41,419 bases of DNA from an uncultured Rhodospirillaceae bacterium (GCA_937880925.1 CALGGB010000292.1:1-41419), one strand, 5' to 3'; positions 1 through 9,788 are shown, numbered from the stretch's first letter. Numbers and translations: made by a program. The notes: generated by a model not told the origin, from the letters alone.

Positions 1-2763
1 GCGCAACCAGACTTTCTGGCCGCTTCACTGAGGGATTTTGTCTCCGGCGCTTACAATCGATTGCGCGCCATTGTCCTGGGTGCGCGCTCCGACGGTCTGG
101 TGAAGGCCAACGAAGAGTTTGCCGCCTGGGCGATCGGCGAGCGCTCCATGCCTTTCGGTCCGGATGGCGAGCATGTCACCATCCGCCTGATCGATTTCGA
201 CGACATGGAGAACAACACCTACGTCGTCACCCAGCAGCTCACTTTCCGGGCCGGCAAGACCGAGAAACGTGCCGATCTGGTGCTTCTGGTCAACGGCCTG
301 CCGCTGGTGCTGATCGAGGCCAAGACCCCGGTTCGTTCAAGCCAGAGCTGGCTCGATGGCGCGCTGCAGGTCCACGACGACTACGAGAAGAACGTCCCCG
401 AACTGTTCGTGCCGAACCTGTTCTCCGTCGCGACCGAGGGCAAGGAATACCGCTACGGCGCGGTCGCCATGCCGGTCGAGTTCTGGGGCCCCTGGCGGCT
501 CGAAGACGACGACGCCCCACCATCGTTGGCGCAGGTCGAGAAGGCGGTCAGCTCGATGCTGCGCCCTGGCGTCGTGCTCGACATGCTGGCGAACTTCACC
601 GCCTACGCGACGCACAAGGGCAAGCAGCGCATCAAGATCATCGCGCGCTACCAGCAGGTCGAGGGCGTCAACAGGATCGTCGAGCGCGTCGTTGCCGGCC
701 GCCCCCGCAAGGGCCTGATCTGGCACTTCCAGGGCTCGGGCAAGTCGCTCCTGATGCTCTTTGCCGCCCGCAAGCTACGTCTGCACCCCGCGCTGAGGAA
801 CCCTACAGTGCTCGTCGTCGTCGATCGCATCGACCTCGACAGCCAGATTTCCGGGACGTTCTACGCCGCCGACATGCCCAACCTGGTGAGGACGGAGAGC
901 AGGAAGGAGCTCCAGGAGCTGCTCGCCAAGGACGCCCGAAAGGTCGTCATCACCACGATCCACAAGTTCGCCGAGGCCGAGGGCGTGCTCAACGAGCGCG
1001 ACAACATCATTGTCATGGTCGATGAGGCGCACCGGACCCAGGAGGGCGACCTCGGGCGCAAGATGCGCGACGCACTGCCTAACGCCTTCCTGTTCGGGCT
1101 GACCGGTACGCCGATCAACCGGGCCGACAAGAACACCTTCTATGCCTTCGGCGCCGACGAGGACGAGGGCGGCTACATGAGCCGCTACGGTTTCGAGGAC
1201 TCGATCCGCGACGGGGCGACCAAGCGGCTGCACTTCGAGCCGCGCCTCGTGGAGCTGCATATCGACCAGGCGGCTATTGAGGAGGCCTACCGAGAACTGA
1301 CCGCCGGCCTGACCGACGAAGACCGCGACCGACTCGGCAAGGCCGCGGCGAAGATGGCGGTGCTGGTGAAGTCGCCGAAGCGCGTCCGCGCAATCTGTGT
1401 CGACATTGCACAGCACTATCAGGAGAAGGTCGCCCCCAACGGCTTCGGCGCCCAGGTCGTCACCTTCGATCGCGAGAGCTGCGTTCTCTACAAGCACGAG
1501 CTCGACAGGCATCTGCCATCGGAGGTGTCCGATGTCGTGATGTCGGTCAACAGCGGCGAGGACCACTACGCTCCCTATCGGCGCGATCGGGCTGACGAGG
1601 AGAAGCTGCTCGACCGCTTCCGCGATCCGATGGATCCGCTGAAGATCCTGATCGTGACCTCCAAGCTCCTGACCGGCTTCGACGCCCCCATCCTGCAGAC
1701 GATGTATCTGGACAAGCCACTGCGCGACCACACCCTGCTGCAGGCCGTCTGTCGCACCAACCGGCCCTATGGCGAGGAGAAGAGCCACGGCCTGATCGTC
1801 GACTACCTGGGCATGTTCGACGACGTCGCCCTGGCCCTGCAATTCGACGAGAAGGGTGTACGCAAGGCGGTGTCCAACATCGCCGAGCTGATCGCCATGG
1901 TGCCCGGGGCCCTGCAGAAGTGCCTGGCCTTCTTCGCCGGCGTGGATCGCACGCTGCAGGGCTACGAGGGCCTGATCGCGGCGCAGGACTGCCTGCCGAC
2001 CAACGAGGCCCGTGACGCCTTTGCGGCCGAGTTCAACGTGCTTGCCCGGATCTGGGAGGCAGTCTCGCCCGATCCCAGCCTGACACCCCTGGAGAGGGAC
2101 TACCGCTGGCTCGTCCAGGTCTACGAATCCCTCAAGCCCTCGACCGGAACGGGCCGGCTGCTCTGGCACCGGCTGGGCGCCAAGACGATCGAGCTGATCC
2201 ACGCCAACGTCCATGTCGATACCGTGAGGGACGATCTCGACACGCTGGTCCTCGATGGCGAACTGCTTGAAGCCGTTCTGGGGAACCCCGATCCGGCCAA
2301 GAAGGCCAAGGAAATCACGATCAAGCTGGCCGGCCGGCTGCGCAAGCATGCGGGCAACCCAAAGTTCAAGGCCCTGGCGGAACGGTTGGAGGAGCTCAAG
2401 AAGCGCCATGAGCAGGGGCTTCTGGTGAGCATCGACTTCCTGAAGGAGCTGCTCGAACTTGCCAAGGATGTCGTCAGGACGGAGCGTGAGGCACCGGTCG
2501 AGGAGGACAGTGACCGCGGCAGGGCCGCCCTCACTGCGCTCTTCGAGGAGACCAGGAACGGCGAAACGCCGGTCATGGTCAAACGCATCGTCGACGACAT
2601 CGACGCCATCGTGCGGGAAATCCGCTTCGACGGCTGGCAGACCACTCACGCCGGGGAGCGCGAGGTCAAGATCGCCCTTCGTAAGACCCTGCTGAAATAC
2701 AAGCTGCACCAGGACACGGACCTGTTCGACAGGGCCTATGGCTATATCCGGGAGTACTACTAG
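1..2763 (+). CDS. hsdR: Type I restriction endonuclease subunit R (5'-truncated by the window edge)
   Basis: Reading frame is open from base 1 (AQPDFLAASLRDFVSGAYNRLRAIVLG...), so the listed start at 61 is internal. HsdR nuclease region (VLLVNGLPLVLIEAKTP), Walker-like FQGSGKSLLM, DEAH box (VDEAHRTQ), helicase motif (LLTGFDAPILQTMYLDKPL...QAVCRTNRPY). Stop at 2763. Confidence 0.95.
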   Translation, partial: AQPDFLAASLRDFVSGAYNRLRAIVLGARSDGLVKANEEFAAWAIGERSMPFGPDGEHVTIRLIDFDDMENNTYVVTQQLTFRAGKTEKRADLVLLVNGLPLVLIEAKTPVRSSQSWLDGALQVHDDYEKNVPELFVPNLFSVATEGKEYRYGAVAMPVEFWGPWRLEDDDAPPSLAQVEKAVSSMLRPGVVLDMLANFTAYATHKGKQRIKIIARYQQVEGVNRIVERVVAGRPRKGLIWHFQGSGKSLLMLFAARKLRLHPALRNPTVLVVVDRIDLDSQISGTFYAADMPNLVRTESRKELQELLAKDARKVVITTIHKFAEAEGVLNERDNIIVMVDEAHRTQEGDLGRKMRDALPNAFLFGLTGTPINRADKNTFYAFGADEDEGGYMSRYGFEDSIRDGATKRLHFEPRLVELHIDQAAIEEAYRELTAGLTDEDRDRLGKAAAKMAVLVKSPKRVRAICVDIAQHYQEKVAPNGFGAQVVTFDRESCVLYKHELDRHLPSEVSDVVMSVNSGEDHYAPYRRDRADEEKLLDRFRDPMDPLKILIVTSKLLTGFDAPILQTMYLDKPLRDHTLLQAVCRTNRPYGEEKSHGLIVDYLGMFDDVALALQFDEKGVRKAVSNIAELIAMVPGALQKCLAFFAGVDRTLQGYEGLIAAQDCLPTNEARDAFAAEFNVLARIWEAVSPDPSLTPLERDYRWLVQVYESLKPSTGTGRLLWHRLGAKTIELIHANVHVDTVRDDLDTLVLDGELLEAVLGNPDPAKKAKEITIKLAGRLRKHAGNPKFKALAERLEELKKRHEQGLLVSIDFLKELLELAKDVVRTEREAPVEEDSDRGRAALTALFEETRNGETPVMVKRIVDDIDAIVREIRFDGWQTTHAGEREVKIALRKTLLKYKLHQDTDLFDRAYGYIREYY

Positions 2764-2932
2764 GGGTGCTGGTCGGGCTTCCCCCGGCCAAGGGCAAGAC
2801 ACTCAGCCGACGAACGTTGCGATGCATTTTCACCTCGTCCAGCGCGCTGCCTTCCCCATCCCGGCACGGCAAATCTTCGATCCAGTGCGGGGTGGCGAGG
2901 GCGAATGGCCGGCTGAACCTTAGGCCCATAGC

Positions 2933-3619
2933 CTAGCTGCCCGAGTAGGCCCTCTTTTCGTAGATCTTACTGATCGCCGTGCCGTCCCAGACGTAGCAGA
3001 GGTGCCGTTCCTGGCGGCAGTTGGAGAGAAGCCTCGGTCGGAAAACAGCCGCGCAGTGCCCGCCATAGAGGCGGACGCTATCGAAGACGATGCCATCGGC
3101 ACTCTCCCTGCGCAGCGTCACGGCCAGATGCTGGCCGGCACCATAGTCATCGGGGTGATAGATGAGCGGATAAGCCTCCCGGAGGCCGCGCAGGTCGTGC
3201 AGCATCGCGACGAGATCGACGAGATACACCCGCATGTCGAGCTCTGCCCTGGCCTGCCTGGTGGCGCGCATGAAACGCTCGCGATGGTGTCGGGTTTCGG
3301 CGACCGCCGTGTCGAGATCGTGTGCCGTGTAGAACACCCCGAACGTGCCGTCGGTGAAGCGACTGCCTCCGGGATTGAGGTGGGTGAAGGCTGCCATGAT
3401 GGCGCTGGTGCCCGGTCCTGACACGCGATCCTCAGGCTGCACCAGAGCAAGGTCGCCCACAGCGTCGCGCAGGCGCGGGTTGGTCATGGCCTCGATCGCG
3501 AACACCGCATCCAGATCCGCAGCGTCCGCCACCCTCTCGTAGAGGTCGATGGGCGGATAGCGGCTTGGAATGATGCGCCAACAGGGGCGCCACGCGACCG
3601 GCGAGAGGGGAATGGTCAC
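2933..3619 (-). CDS. RES domain protein (putative NAD+-degrading toxin)
   Basis: 228 aa. N-terminal WRIIPSRYPPIDLYERVADAADLD and C-terminal GIVFDSVR fit the RES fold. Start overlaps the stop of the upstream Xre/DUF2384-like gene by 4 bp. Confidence 0.8.
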   Translation of the reverse strand: MTIPLSPVAWRPCWRIIPSRYPPIDLYERVADAADLDAVFAIEAMTNPRLRDAVGDLALVQPEDRVSGPGTSAIMAAFTHLNPGGSRFTDGTFGVFYTAHDLDTAVAETRHHRERFMRATRQARAELDMRVYLVDLVAMLHDLRGLREAYPLIYHPDDYGAGQHLAVTLRRESADGIVFDSVRLYGGHCAAVFRPRLLSNCRQERHLCYVWDGTAISKIYEKRAYSGS

Positions 3620-4020
3620 GCCCAGCCGCCGCGCTGGGCATCCAGGTACTGCCGCACGACGAAGAGGTCGGACACATGCCCCGACAGCATCCGGTCGAGA
3701 GCCGGCTTGCCGGAGAAGAGGGGAGCGTCATTGGGTTGCCGCACCCATTCGTCGGCCGCTCGCTCGTTCGGCAACAGGATCTGCAGCGCCTTGTAGATGC
3801 CAAGCAGGTAGGAGATGCGCTCCAGGGTGTCCTTGGACAGCAAGCCTGCGCGCTCCCTCTTCCATTTGTGGAAAGTCGAGGGGCTCGTCAGTCCCAGCAG
3901 CGTCATCTGATCCTCCACCGACAGGTTCCAGAGGTCGGCAATTCGGAAAAAGGCCCGCAGTGCGGGACCCGAAAGCTCCCTACGGTCCAGGGCCACTGCG
4001 GTCTGCACCTGTGTAGCCAT
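3616..4020 (-). CDS. Xre/MbcA/ParS-type antitoxin (DUF2384-like)
   Basis: 134 aa with an HTH-like N-terminal half (LWNLSVEDQMTLLGLTSPSTFHKWKRE) and a C-terminal toxin-binding-like part (NERAADEWVRQPNDAPLFSGKPALDRMLSG). Directly upstream of the RES gene with a 4-bp overlap. Confidence 0.82.
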   Translation of the reverse strand: MATQVQTAVALDRRELSGPALRAFFRIADLWNLSVEDQMTLLGLTSPSTFHKWKRERAGLLSKDTLERISYLLGIYKALQILLPNERAADEWVRQPNDAPLFSGKPALDRMLSGHVSDLFVVRQYLDAQRGGWA

Positions 4021-4114
4021 AGCGAAACTCCATATTCATTCTTGGACAAGTATATTGTGTATATTAGCATTCGGAGCAAGGTGCGAGCCTGATTTTTGCT
4101 CAGCGCGCCAAACT

Positions 4115-5503
4115 TCAGCGGGGATGCTGCCGTCGGGCGCGATCAGCCTTCCCGATTGGCGTGACCTCTGCCTGAACGGACTTCGGCGCCATCGCCGCCG
4201 ATAAACGAGCGGCGACCGCCTCGTTGGCCGCCCGCGCCGGATCATCCGCCAGATGGGCGTACCGCTGCGTGGTCAATGTCGAGCGATGGCCCAGCAGCTT
4301 GCCGATCATGGGCAGCGAGAGACCGCCGGCAGCCGCGACCGAGGCGAAGGAGTGGCGCAGGTCGTGCAGCCGCACGTCTTCGAGCTCCGCGCGCTGGCGC
4401 AGGCGGCGCCACGGCTTCTGCAGGTTGACCATGCCCGCGCCATCCCTTTCGCCGCAGATGACGTGCGGATTGCCCTGGAGGCGCGGCAACGATGCCAGCA
4501 CTGCCAGCGCAGGGGCATTGAGGTAGATGGTCTTGCGGCCGGTCTTGCTGTCGGGAAGGTCCATCAGAGCCCGCTGGATATCGACGTCTTCCCAGCGCAG
4601 GGCGAGGATCTCGTTGAGCCGCGCACCGGTGAAGACCAGCAACCGAATCGCAGCCAGGACAAAGGGGCTCTCGGCCCGCTTTTCGGCGGCCCGAAGCTCC
4701 AGCTTTAGTGGTTTGGCATCTTTCGCCGAGGCGGCGGCGATGCGCTCCCGCAGCTTCTCCGTCTCGCTCCAGGTGGTTTCGCAGTCGACCATGACGCCGG
4801 CCAGCGTCGCCAGCTCCACGTTGCTGAGGAAGCGCTCGTGACGCCGCTCGCGGTACTTCTCGACATGCCGGCATGGGTTGCTGCCGTCGAGCCGGTAGCC
4901 CCGCTGTTCGGCCCAGTTGAACATCTTCGAGAGCAACGCCAGGCAGCGGTTGGCCGCCCCAGGACCGCCGCGCACGATCGATTTCGCGCGCTTGCCCAGC
5001 ACCTCGACCCGCGCGGTTTTCCCGGCGCTCACGTCGCGCTTGAAGCGGTCGATGTCGGCGCGGGTGACGTCTGCCGCCTTGAGCTCACCCAGCAGCGGCT
5101 CGACGTGGTTGCACACATTGCGCCTGTCAGACTCGTAGCTCAGCGGCTTCTTGTGCTGGGCGGAATGCTCATCGAGGAACCACTGGGCCAACTGCTTCAT
5201 CGTCGGCTGCCGCCGTTCGGCCTCGCGGACGGCGGCGAGGTCCTTGCCGTCGGCGATATCGCCGAGCATGACGAGCGCCCGGGACCGTGCCTTCTCCACC
5301 GTCCAGGGTGCCCCATGGGTGCCGATGGAGAACCAGCGGGTCCGGCCCTTGATGTTCGCCTTGACGATGTAGACAGGATCGCGTCGCTGGCAGCGGGCAC
5401 CGAACCCCTTCACCTCACTGTCCCAGAGGATGGAACCCGGCTCCAGCGCCTCGACAAGGCGCTTGGTCAGCTTCTTGCGGACACCCTCCTGCCGATCGCC
5501 CAT
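4115..5503 (-). CDS. Tyrosine-type recombinase/integrase with DUF4102-like N-terminus
   Basis: 462 aa. Catalytic motifs: TGARLNEILALRWEDVD (Arg), LHDLRHSFAS (HxxR), LGHRSTLTTQRYAHL (His and Tyr). Next to a tRNA fragment. Confidence 0.95.
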   Translation of the reverse strand: MGDRQEGVRKKLTKRLVEALEPGSILWDSEVKGFGARCQRRDPVYIVKANIKGRTRWFSIGTHGAPWTVEKARSRALVMLGDIADGKDLAAVREAERRQPTMKQLAQWFLDEHSAQHKKPLSYESDRRNVCNHVEPLLGELKAADVTRADIDRFKRDVSAGKTARVEVLGKRAKSIVRGGPGAANRCLALLSKMFNWAEQRGYRLDGSNPCRHVEKYRERRHERFLSNVELATLAGVMVDCETTWSETEKLRERIAAASAKDAKPLKLELRAAEKRAESPFVLAAIRLLVFTGARLNEILALRWEDVDIQRALMDLPDSKTGRKTIYLNAPALAVLASLPRLQGNPHVICGERDGAGMVNLQKPWRRLRQRAELEDVRLHDLRHSFASVAAAGGLSLPMIGKLLGHRSTLTTQRYAHLADDPARAANEAVAARLSAAMAPKSVQAEVTPIGKADRARRQHPR

Positions 5504-5518
5504 TGGCCCGAACCTCGT

Positions 5519-5552
5519 GTTGCTAGCAACAGCCTAGCAACGATCTAGCAAC
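5519..5552. repeat. Three direct repeats CTAGCAAC at exact 11-bp spacing, the first inside the palindrome GTTGCTAGCAAC
   Basis: CTAGCAAC at 5523-5530, 5534-5541 and 5545-5552; palindrome GTTGCTAGCAAC at 5519-5530. Immediately upstream of the integrase start (5503). Confidence 0.85.
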
Positions 5553-5656
5553 AGAACAAGCGCGTATCCCTGTCGGCTGGGGACAAGCCTTGTCCACCAA
5601 CTCATTGAAATTGCGTACTTGTGTCGTGAGGATCGAAGTGCCAAAAAGGCTGAACC

Positions 5657-5706
5657 TCGGATTCCTAATCCTGGGGTCGCAGGTTCGAATCCTGCCGGGG
5701 ACACCA
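5657..5706 (+). other. 3' fragment of tRNA-Arg(CCT): probable att site at island end
   Basis: Anticodon loop TTCCTAA (5662-5668), T arm GCAGG-TTCGAAT-CCTGC (5679-5695), acceptor 3' strand CGGGGAC (5696-5702), A, CCA (5704-5706). No matching GTCCCCG 5' acceptor strand or D arm upstream. Confidence 0.85.
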
Positions 5707-5732
5707 TTTTGCCGCAGCATCTGGAGTTACCG

Positions 5733-6083
5733 ATGTCCTTGCGACCGCGCCTGCGCCATCCCCTTCTGGAGACTCTGCTGACCCTGAGCCTTGCGGCAAC
5801 CGGCACAACTCTGGCCGACGAGCGCGCCGAAGATGTACAGCGGGGCGAGCAGCTCGCCGGGACATGGTGTTCGGAATGCCACCGGGCCAAGGGCGACGAG
5901 CAGTCCGGCATGGAAAGCGGTGCCATAGCCTTTCAGGATCTGGCCATGGACCCGGACCGGACCATCGAGAGTCTGCGCGCCTTCCTGTCGCGCGACCATC
6001 CGTACATGCCTTTCGACGAACTGGACGACCAGGACCGCGAGGATATCCTGGCCTACATGATGTGGCTGAGGCCGCGCCCCTGA
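5733..6083 (+). CDS. Small secreted c-type cytochrome-like protein
   Basis: Signal-like N-terminus (MSLRPRLRHPLLETLLTLSLAATGTTLA) and haem-binding motif CSECH. Start taken at 5733; the upstream extension is read-through of the tRNA fragment. Confidence 0.8.
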   Translation: MSLRPRLRHPLLETLLTLSLAATGTTLADERAEDVQRGEQLAGTWCSECHRAKGDEQSGMESGAIAFQDLAMDPDRTIESLRAFLSRDHPYMPFDELDDQDREDILAYMMWLRPRP

Positions 6084-6440
6084 AGGCAGCGCAACCGCAA
6101 CATCGCCCGGAAGAGCATGGCTGCGGCGGGTTGGCCGCCGGGGCGTAACCCTGTCGCCATGACGCGCGAAGGCGCGCCCCGAAGCAAAGCAGCAAAGAAA
6201 ATCATCGCTAGTTGTCCGGGAGAAGCGCGTTTCCCGTCCTGATTGTCATGATCAACACAGCAACTGTAAATATTATCTTACATACAGTCTATTTGAATCT
6301 GCCCTTTTTGTTCTCGTGATTTGGAGTTATTTGCTACGAAAGCCTGCTGTTCTGTCATAAGACTTCAGTTGTCACTCCATCCTTCCGTGGCAATGTGAGT
6401 CAGGCGACCGAGTGCCATTTCCGCAACGGAACATTCCTGC

Positions 6441-7961
6441 ATGACCGATCAATCCGCCGCCGCAAGCGATCCCATCGGGCGGGTGCCGCTCGCCAAGACG
6501 TTCGGGCGACGCGATCCGGCCTTTGTCGACCAGCGCAATCGCGAACCCGCAGCCGCGCAGAACGAGCCCGGCAATGCCGAACGGCGGCACAAGCCCGCCG
6601 ACAACCTGATTGTGTTTCCCAGCCCTGTTCTCGATGCTGCCGAAGAGCTGCAGGCCGCCGCCACCGGCGTGACCGCGCAGGACAGCCTGATCGCACTGAA
6701 GCGCACGGCCCGCCATGCCCTGTTCGACGAAATGGACCTGTCAGCGTTCGCCGACCGCAGCGACGACGAGATGCGTGCCGTGGTCTCGGAGTTCATCGTT
6801 CACCACCTGGCAGACCAGCACATCAGCCTGTCTGCCGCAGAGCAGCGCCGGCTGACGCGGCTGCTGGTCGACGACATCATAGGCTACGGGCCACTCGAAC
6901 CGCTGCTGGCCGATGCCTCGGTCTCGGACATCCTGGTCAATGGTCCCAATCAGGTCTGGATCGAGCGTGGCGGCAAGCTGGATCTCTCCGCCGTGCAGTT
7001 CGAGGACGAACGCCACCTTCGCAGCCTGGTGGACCGTATCCTGGGCACCGTGCAACGCCGCGTCGACGAGCGCACGCCGCTGGTTGACGCGCGTCTGGTC
7101 GACGGCAGCCGCGTCAACGTCGCGATCCCGCCGGCGTCCTACAAATTCACCAGCATGTCGATCCGCAAGTTCCTGCAGAAGCATGTCACCCTGGACGATC
7201 TGGTGAAGCTCGGCGCCATGAGCTTTTCGATGGCCACGCTGTTGAAGCTGGCGGCCAAGAGCCGGCTCAACATCCTGATTTCGGGCGGCACCGGTGCGGG
7301 CAAGACCACCCTGTTGCAGGCCGTGTGCCAGCATGCCGCCGTGCGTGAGCGGATCATCACGATCGAGGACACCGCGGAGTTGCAGCTTCAGCAACCCGAC
7401 GTCGTGCCCATGGAGGCGCGTCCGCCCAACATCGAGGGCAAGGGCGAGATCACCATCGCCGACCTGCTGCGCAACGCGCTCCGCATGCGTCCGGACCGCA
7501 TCATTCTGGGAGAGGTGCGCGGCGCCGAGGCAGCCGACATGCTGCAGGCCATGAATACCGGTCACGACGGCTCGATCGGTACCGTACACGCCAACAGCGC
7601 CCGCGATGCGCTGTCGCGCTTCGAGTACATGGTCTGCATGTCCGACCACTACCAACCCGGCCGCGTCGTGCGTCAGCAGATCGTCAACGCGCTGGATCTT
7701 GTAGTTCATGTCGAACGCATGAAGGACGGCATACGCCGGGTGATGTCGATCACGGAGGTCGACGGCATGGAGAACGAAACCATGCTCACGCGCGACATCG
7801 CCCTCTACACGGTCGAGCGCGAGACCGAGGACGGCAAGCTGATCGGCAAGTTCGAGATGACCGACATGCGACCGCGCTTCTTCACACGCCTTCAGGGCAG
7901 CCAGCTCACCGGCGAGGAAGCCGAACTGATCCACAATTTCCACGGCAAGCCCGGCAACTGA
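6441..7961 (+). CDS. CpaF/TadA-type secretion ATPase (type II/IV secretion family)
   Basis: 506 aa. Walker [68 protein letters not shown]. Confidence 0.92.
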   Translation: MTDQSAAASDPIGRVPLAKTFGRRDPAFVDQRNREPAAAQNEPGNAERRHKPADNLIVFPSPVLDAAEELQAAATGVTAQDSLIALKRTARHALFDEMDLSAFADRSDDEMRAVVSEFIVHHLADQHISLSAAEQRRLTRLLVDDIIGYGPLEPLLADASVSDILVNGPNQVWIERGGKLDLSAVQFEDERHLRSLVDRILGTVQRRVDERTPLVDARLVDGSRVNVAIPPASYKFTSMSIRKFLQKHVTLDDLVKLGAMSFSMATLLKLAAKSRLNILISGGTGAGKTTLLQAVCQHAAVRERIITIEDTAELQLQQPDVVPMEARPPNIEGKGEITIADLLRNALRMRPDRIILGEVRGAEAADMLQAMNTGHDGSIGTVHANSARDALSRFEYMVCMSDHYQPGRVVRQQIVNALDLVVHVERMKDGIRRVMSITEVDGMENETMLTRDIALYTVERETEDGKLIGKFEMTDMRPRFFTRLQGSQLTGEEAELIHNFHGKPGN

Positions 7962-7977
7962 AGGGCACAGCCGTCGT

Positions 7978-8001
7978 GGGCTCGCCCCCAGGGGCGGGCT
8001 C
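7978..8001 (+). terminator. Candidate hairpin between convergent genes
   Basis: GGGCTCGCCCC-CA-GGGGCGGGCTC, 11-bp stem with two G-U pairs. No following T-run. Confidence 0.4.
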
Positions 8002-8399
8002 TACTGCGGGGCGTGTTCGGCGAGCCAGGCTTCGATCAGGGCAATCTCGCGCTCCTGGGCGGCAATGATCTCCTGGGCCAGCGCGCGGACATCCGGGTCC
8101 TTGCCGTGCTCCATGACGATACCGGCCATGGCGACGGCGCCCTGATGGTGGGGCAGCATGCCGCGCATGAAATCGACATCGGCATCGCCGCTGGGCACGA
8201 AGGCCATGGAGGTGTGCATCGCGTCGTTGACGCCGCCGTAGAGGTCCATGCCGTGGTCCATGGGCATGTCGCCGGCATCGTGGTGCATGCCGTGGCCCTC
8301 GCCCCAGCCGTGCATCCCGCCCATGAACAGGAAACCTGCGAGGATGGTGAGCAGGATGCCGGCAAGCGCGCCGGTCCAGAAACTGCCTTGCTTGAGCAT
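8001..8399 (-). CDS. DUF305 family protein with one N-terminal TM segment and His/Met-rich linker
   Basis: 132 aa. TM segment ([21 protein letters not shown]), [24 protein letters not shown], and DUF305-type [46 protein letters not shown]. Confidence 0.88.
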   Translation of the reverse strand: MLKQGSFWTGALAGILLTILAGFLFMGGMHGWGEGHGMHHDAGDMPMDHGMDLYGGVNDAMHTSMAFVPSGDADVDFMRGMLPHHQGAVAMAGIVMEHGKDPDVRALAQEIIAAQEREIALIEAWLAEHAPQ

Positions 8400-8541
8400 G
8401 GTGGTCTCCTATCGAGTCGTCGATGACAGCCCCAAGTCATGCCGCTTCCAGCGGCGGGAAGGTCAAGCGCCCCGTGCGGCGCTGGCGGGTGCCCGGACGT
8501 ACGGTCTATCGTTGTGCCGCACCGCAACCTGGGAGACCGCC

Positions 8542-9351
8542 ATGACCGACGCCCTTGCGCTCTACGAGACCGACGGCAAGGTCGGCATCATCACGATGAA
8601 CCGGCCCGACAAGCTCAACGCCATCAGCCCGGACCTGAAGAAGGCGCTGGAGACCTGCTTCGACAAGGCCGAGGCCGATGAGAGCGTCAGCGTCGTGGTG
8701 CTGCGCGCAGAAGGGCGCAGCTTCTGCGTGGGCTACGACATCGGCGGTGGCGGCGACGATGAGCCAAAGGACGCCCTGGTCTGGCACAAGCTGCTGCGCG
8801 AGAGCCTGGAATTCGAGATGACGCCCTGGAACATGAGCAAGCCGGTCATTGCCTCGGTGCAGGGCCACGCCCTGGGCGGGGGCTGCGAACTCGCCATGTT
8901 CTGCGACATGACGGTATGCGCCGACAACGCGCTCTTCGGCGAGCCCGAGGTGCGCTTCTCCGCCGTCGGCCCGGCCATGGTCATGCCCTGGATGATCGGC
9001 TTCAAGAAGGCCCGCGAGCTGATCTACTTCGGCGACATGATCGATGCCGCGGCAGCCCTGGAACTGGGCATGGTCAACCGCGTCGTGCCCGCCGCCGAAC
9101 TGAAGGAAGCGACCATGAAGTTTGCGCGGCGCCTGGCCATGGTTTCGCCCGAGGCCCTGGTCAATTCCAAGATCGCGATCAACCGCGGCGCCGATGCCGC
9201 CGGTTTCACCACCGCCATGCGCGCGGGCATGGACGCGCTGACCCCGCTTTATGCCGGGGCCACCGAATACGGCGAAAAATTCAAGGAAATCACTCGCGAG
9301 CAAGGCCTCAAGGCCGCGCTCAACTGGCGCAAGGCCCACTTTGCAGAGTAG
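8542..9351 (+). CDS. Enoyl-CoA hydratase/isomerase family protein
   Basis: 269 aa. ITMNRPDKLNAISPDLKKALE, VVVLRAEGRSFCVGYDI, ASVQGHALGGGCELAMFCDMTVCADNALFGEPEVRF. Confidence 0.92.
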   Translation: MTDALALYETDGKVGIITMNRPDKLNAISPDLKKALETCFDKAEADESVSVVVLRAEGRSFCVGYDIGGGGDDEPKDALVWHKLLRESLEFEMTPWNMSKPVIASVQGHALGGGCELAMFCDMTVCADNALFGEPEVRFSAVGPAMVMPWMIGFKKARELIYFGDMIDAAAALELGMVNRVVPAAELKEATMKFARRLAMVSPEALVNSKIAINRGADAAGFTTAMRAGMDALTPLYAGATEYGEKFKEITREQGLKAALNWRKAHFAE

Positions 9352-9397
9352 GGGCAACCCTCGCCCCGGCGCGCCACCGGACGCACGCCATCGCCTT

Positions 9398-9440
9398 GTC
9401 ACTATGTGACGACGACACGCGAATCTTGACAACACTTGTC
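9398..9440. promoter_or_regulatory. Two 5-3-5 palindromes, candidate operator pair upstream of the ABC transporter operon
   Basis: GTCAC-TAT-GTGAC (9398-9410) and GACAA-CAC-TTGTC (9428-9440), centres 30 bp apart; TTGACA at 9426-9431 overlaps the second. Confidence 0.45.
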
Positions 9441-9788
9441 TGCCTGCCGAACACTTTGGCCGTGACGCCAGTCATGAAGAACCGGCCCCAAGCCGGCATG
9501 CGCCACAACGGAACGATGCCGCAGGCGGACGCCAACGATCCGCATCGGCGCAGTTTGTTGGGGAGGGATCAGGGGCGTGATCAGGGCATCCGGGTTGGAC
9601 GCGGCTTCAGCGCCTGATTTCCCCTTGGGCCAAGGGCCCGCGATCGCCCATCCAGGTTTCGCGGCCACCCGATTGCGGTGGCGCACTTCCCGTTCACGGT
9701 CAACCAGTACGGGCCCGGGCATGATCCCGGCCGGCCGGGGGCACGACCGTGCGGGCCATCACGTCTTCATCCAGAGGAGAGGAATGCC

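Noticed and set aside
775-2802. 675-aa minus-strand ORF antisense to hsdR, and similar long mirror ORFs (13525..15867 -, 18506..20455 - upstream part, 22033..23778 -, 38821..40428 -, 40104..41270 -)
   Set aside because: High-GC genomes give long open frames antisense to real genes. These translations lack recognisable domains, and the opposite strand has clear protein families.
5523-5926. ORFs spanning the tRNA fragment (e.g. GFEPATPGLGIRG, PRQDSNLRPQD, MCREDRSAKKAEPRIPNPG)
   Set aside because: These are the familiar spurious translations of a tRNA 3' end, not proteins. The cytochrome start was moved to 5733 for the same reason.
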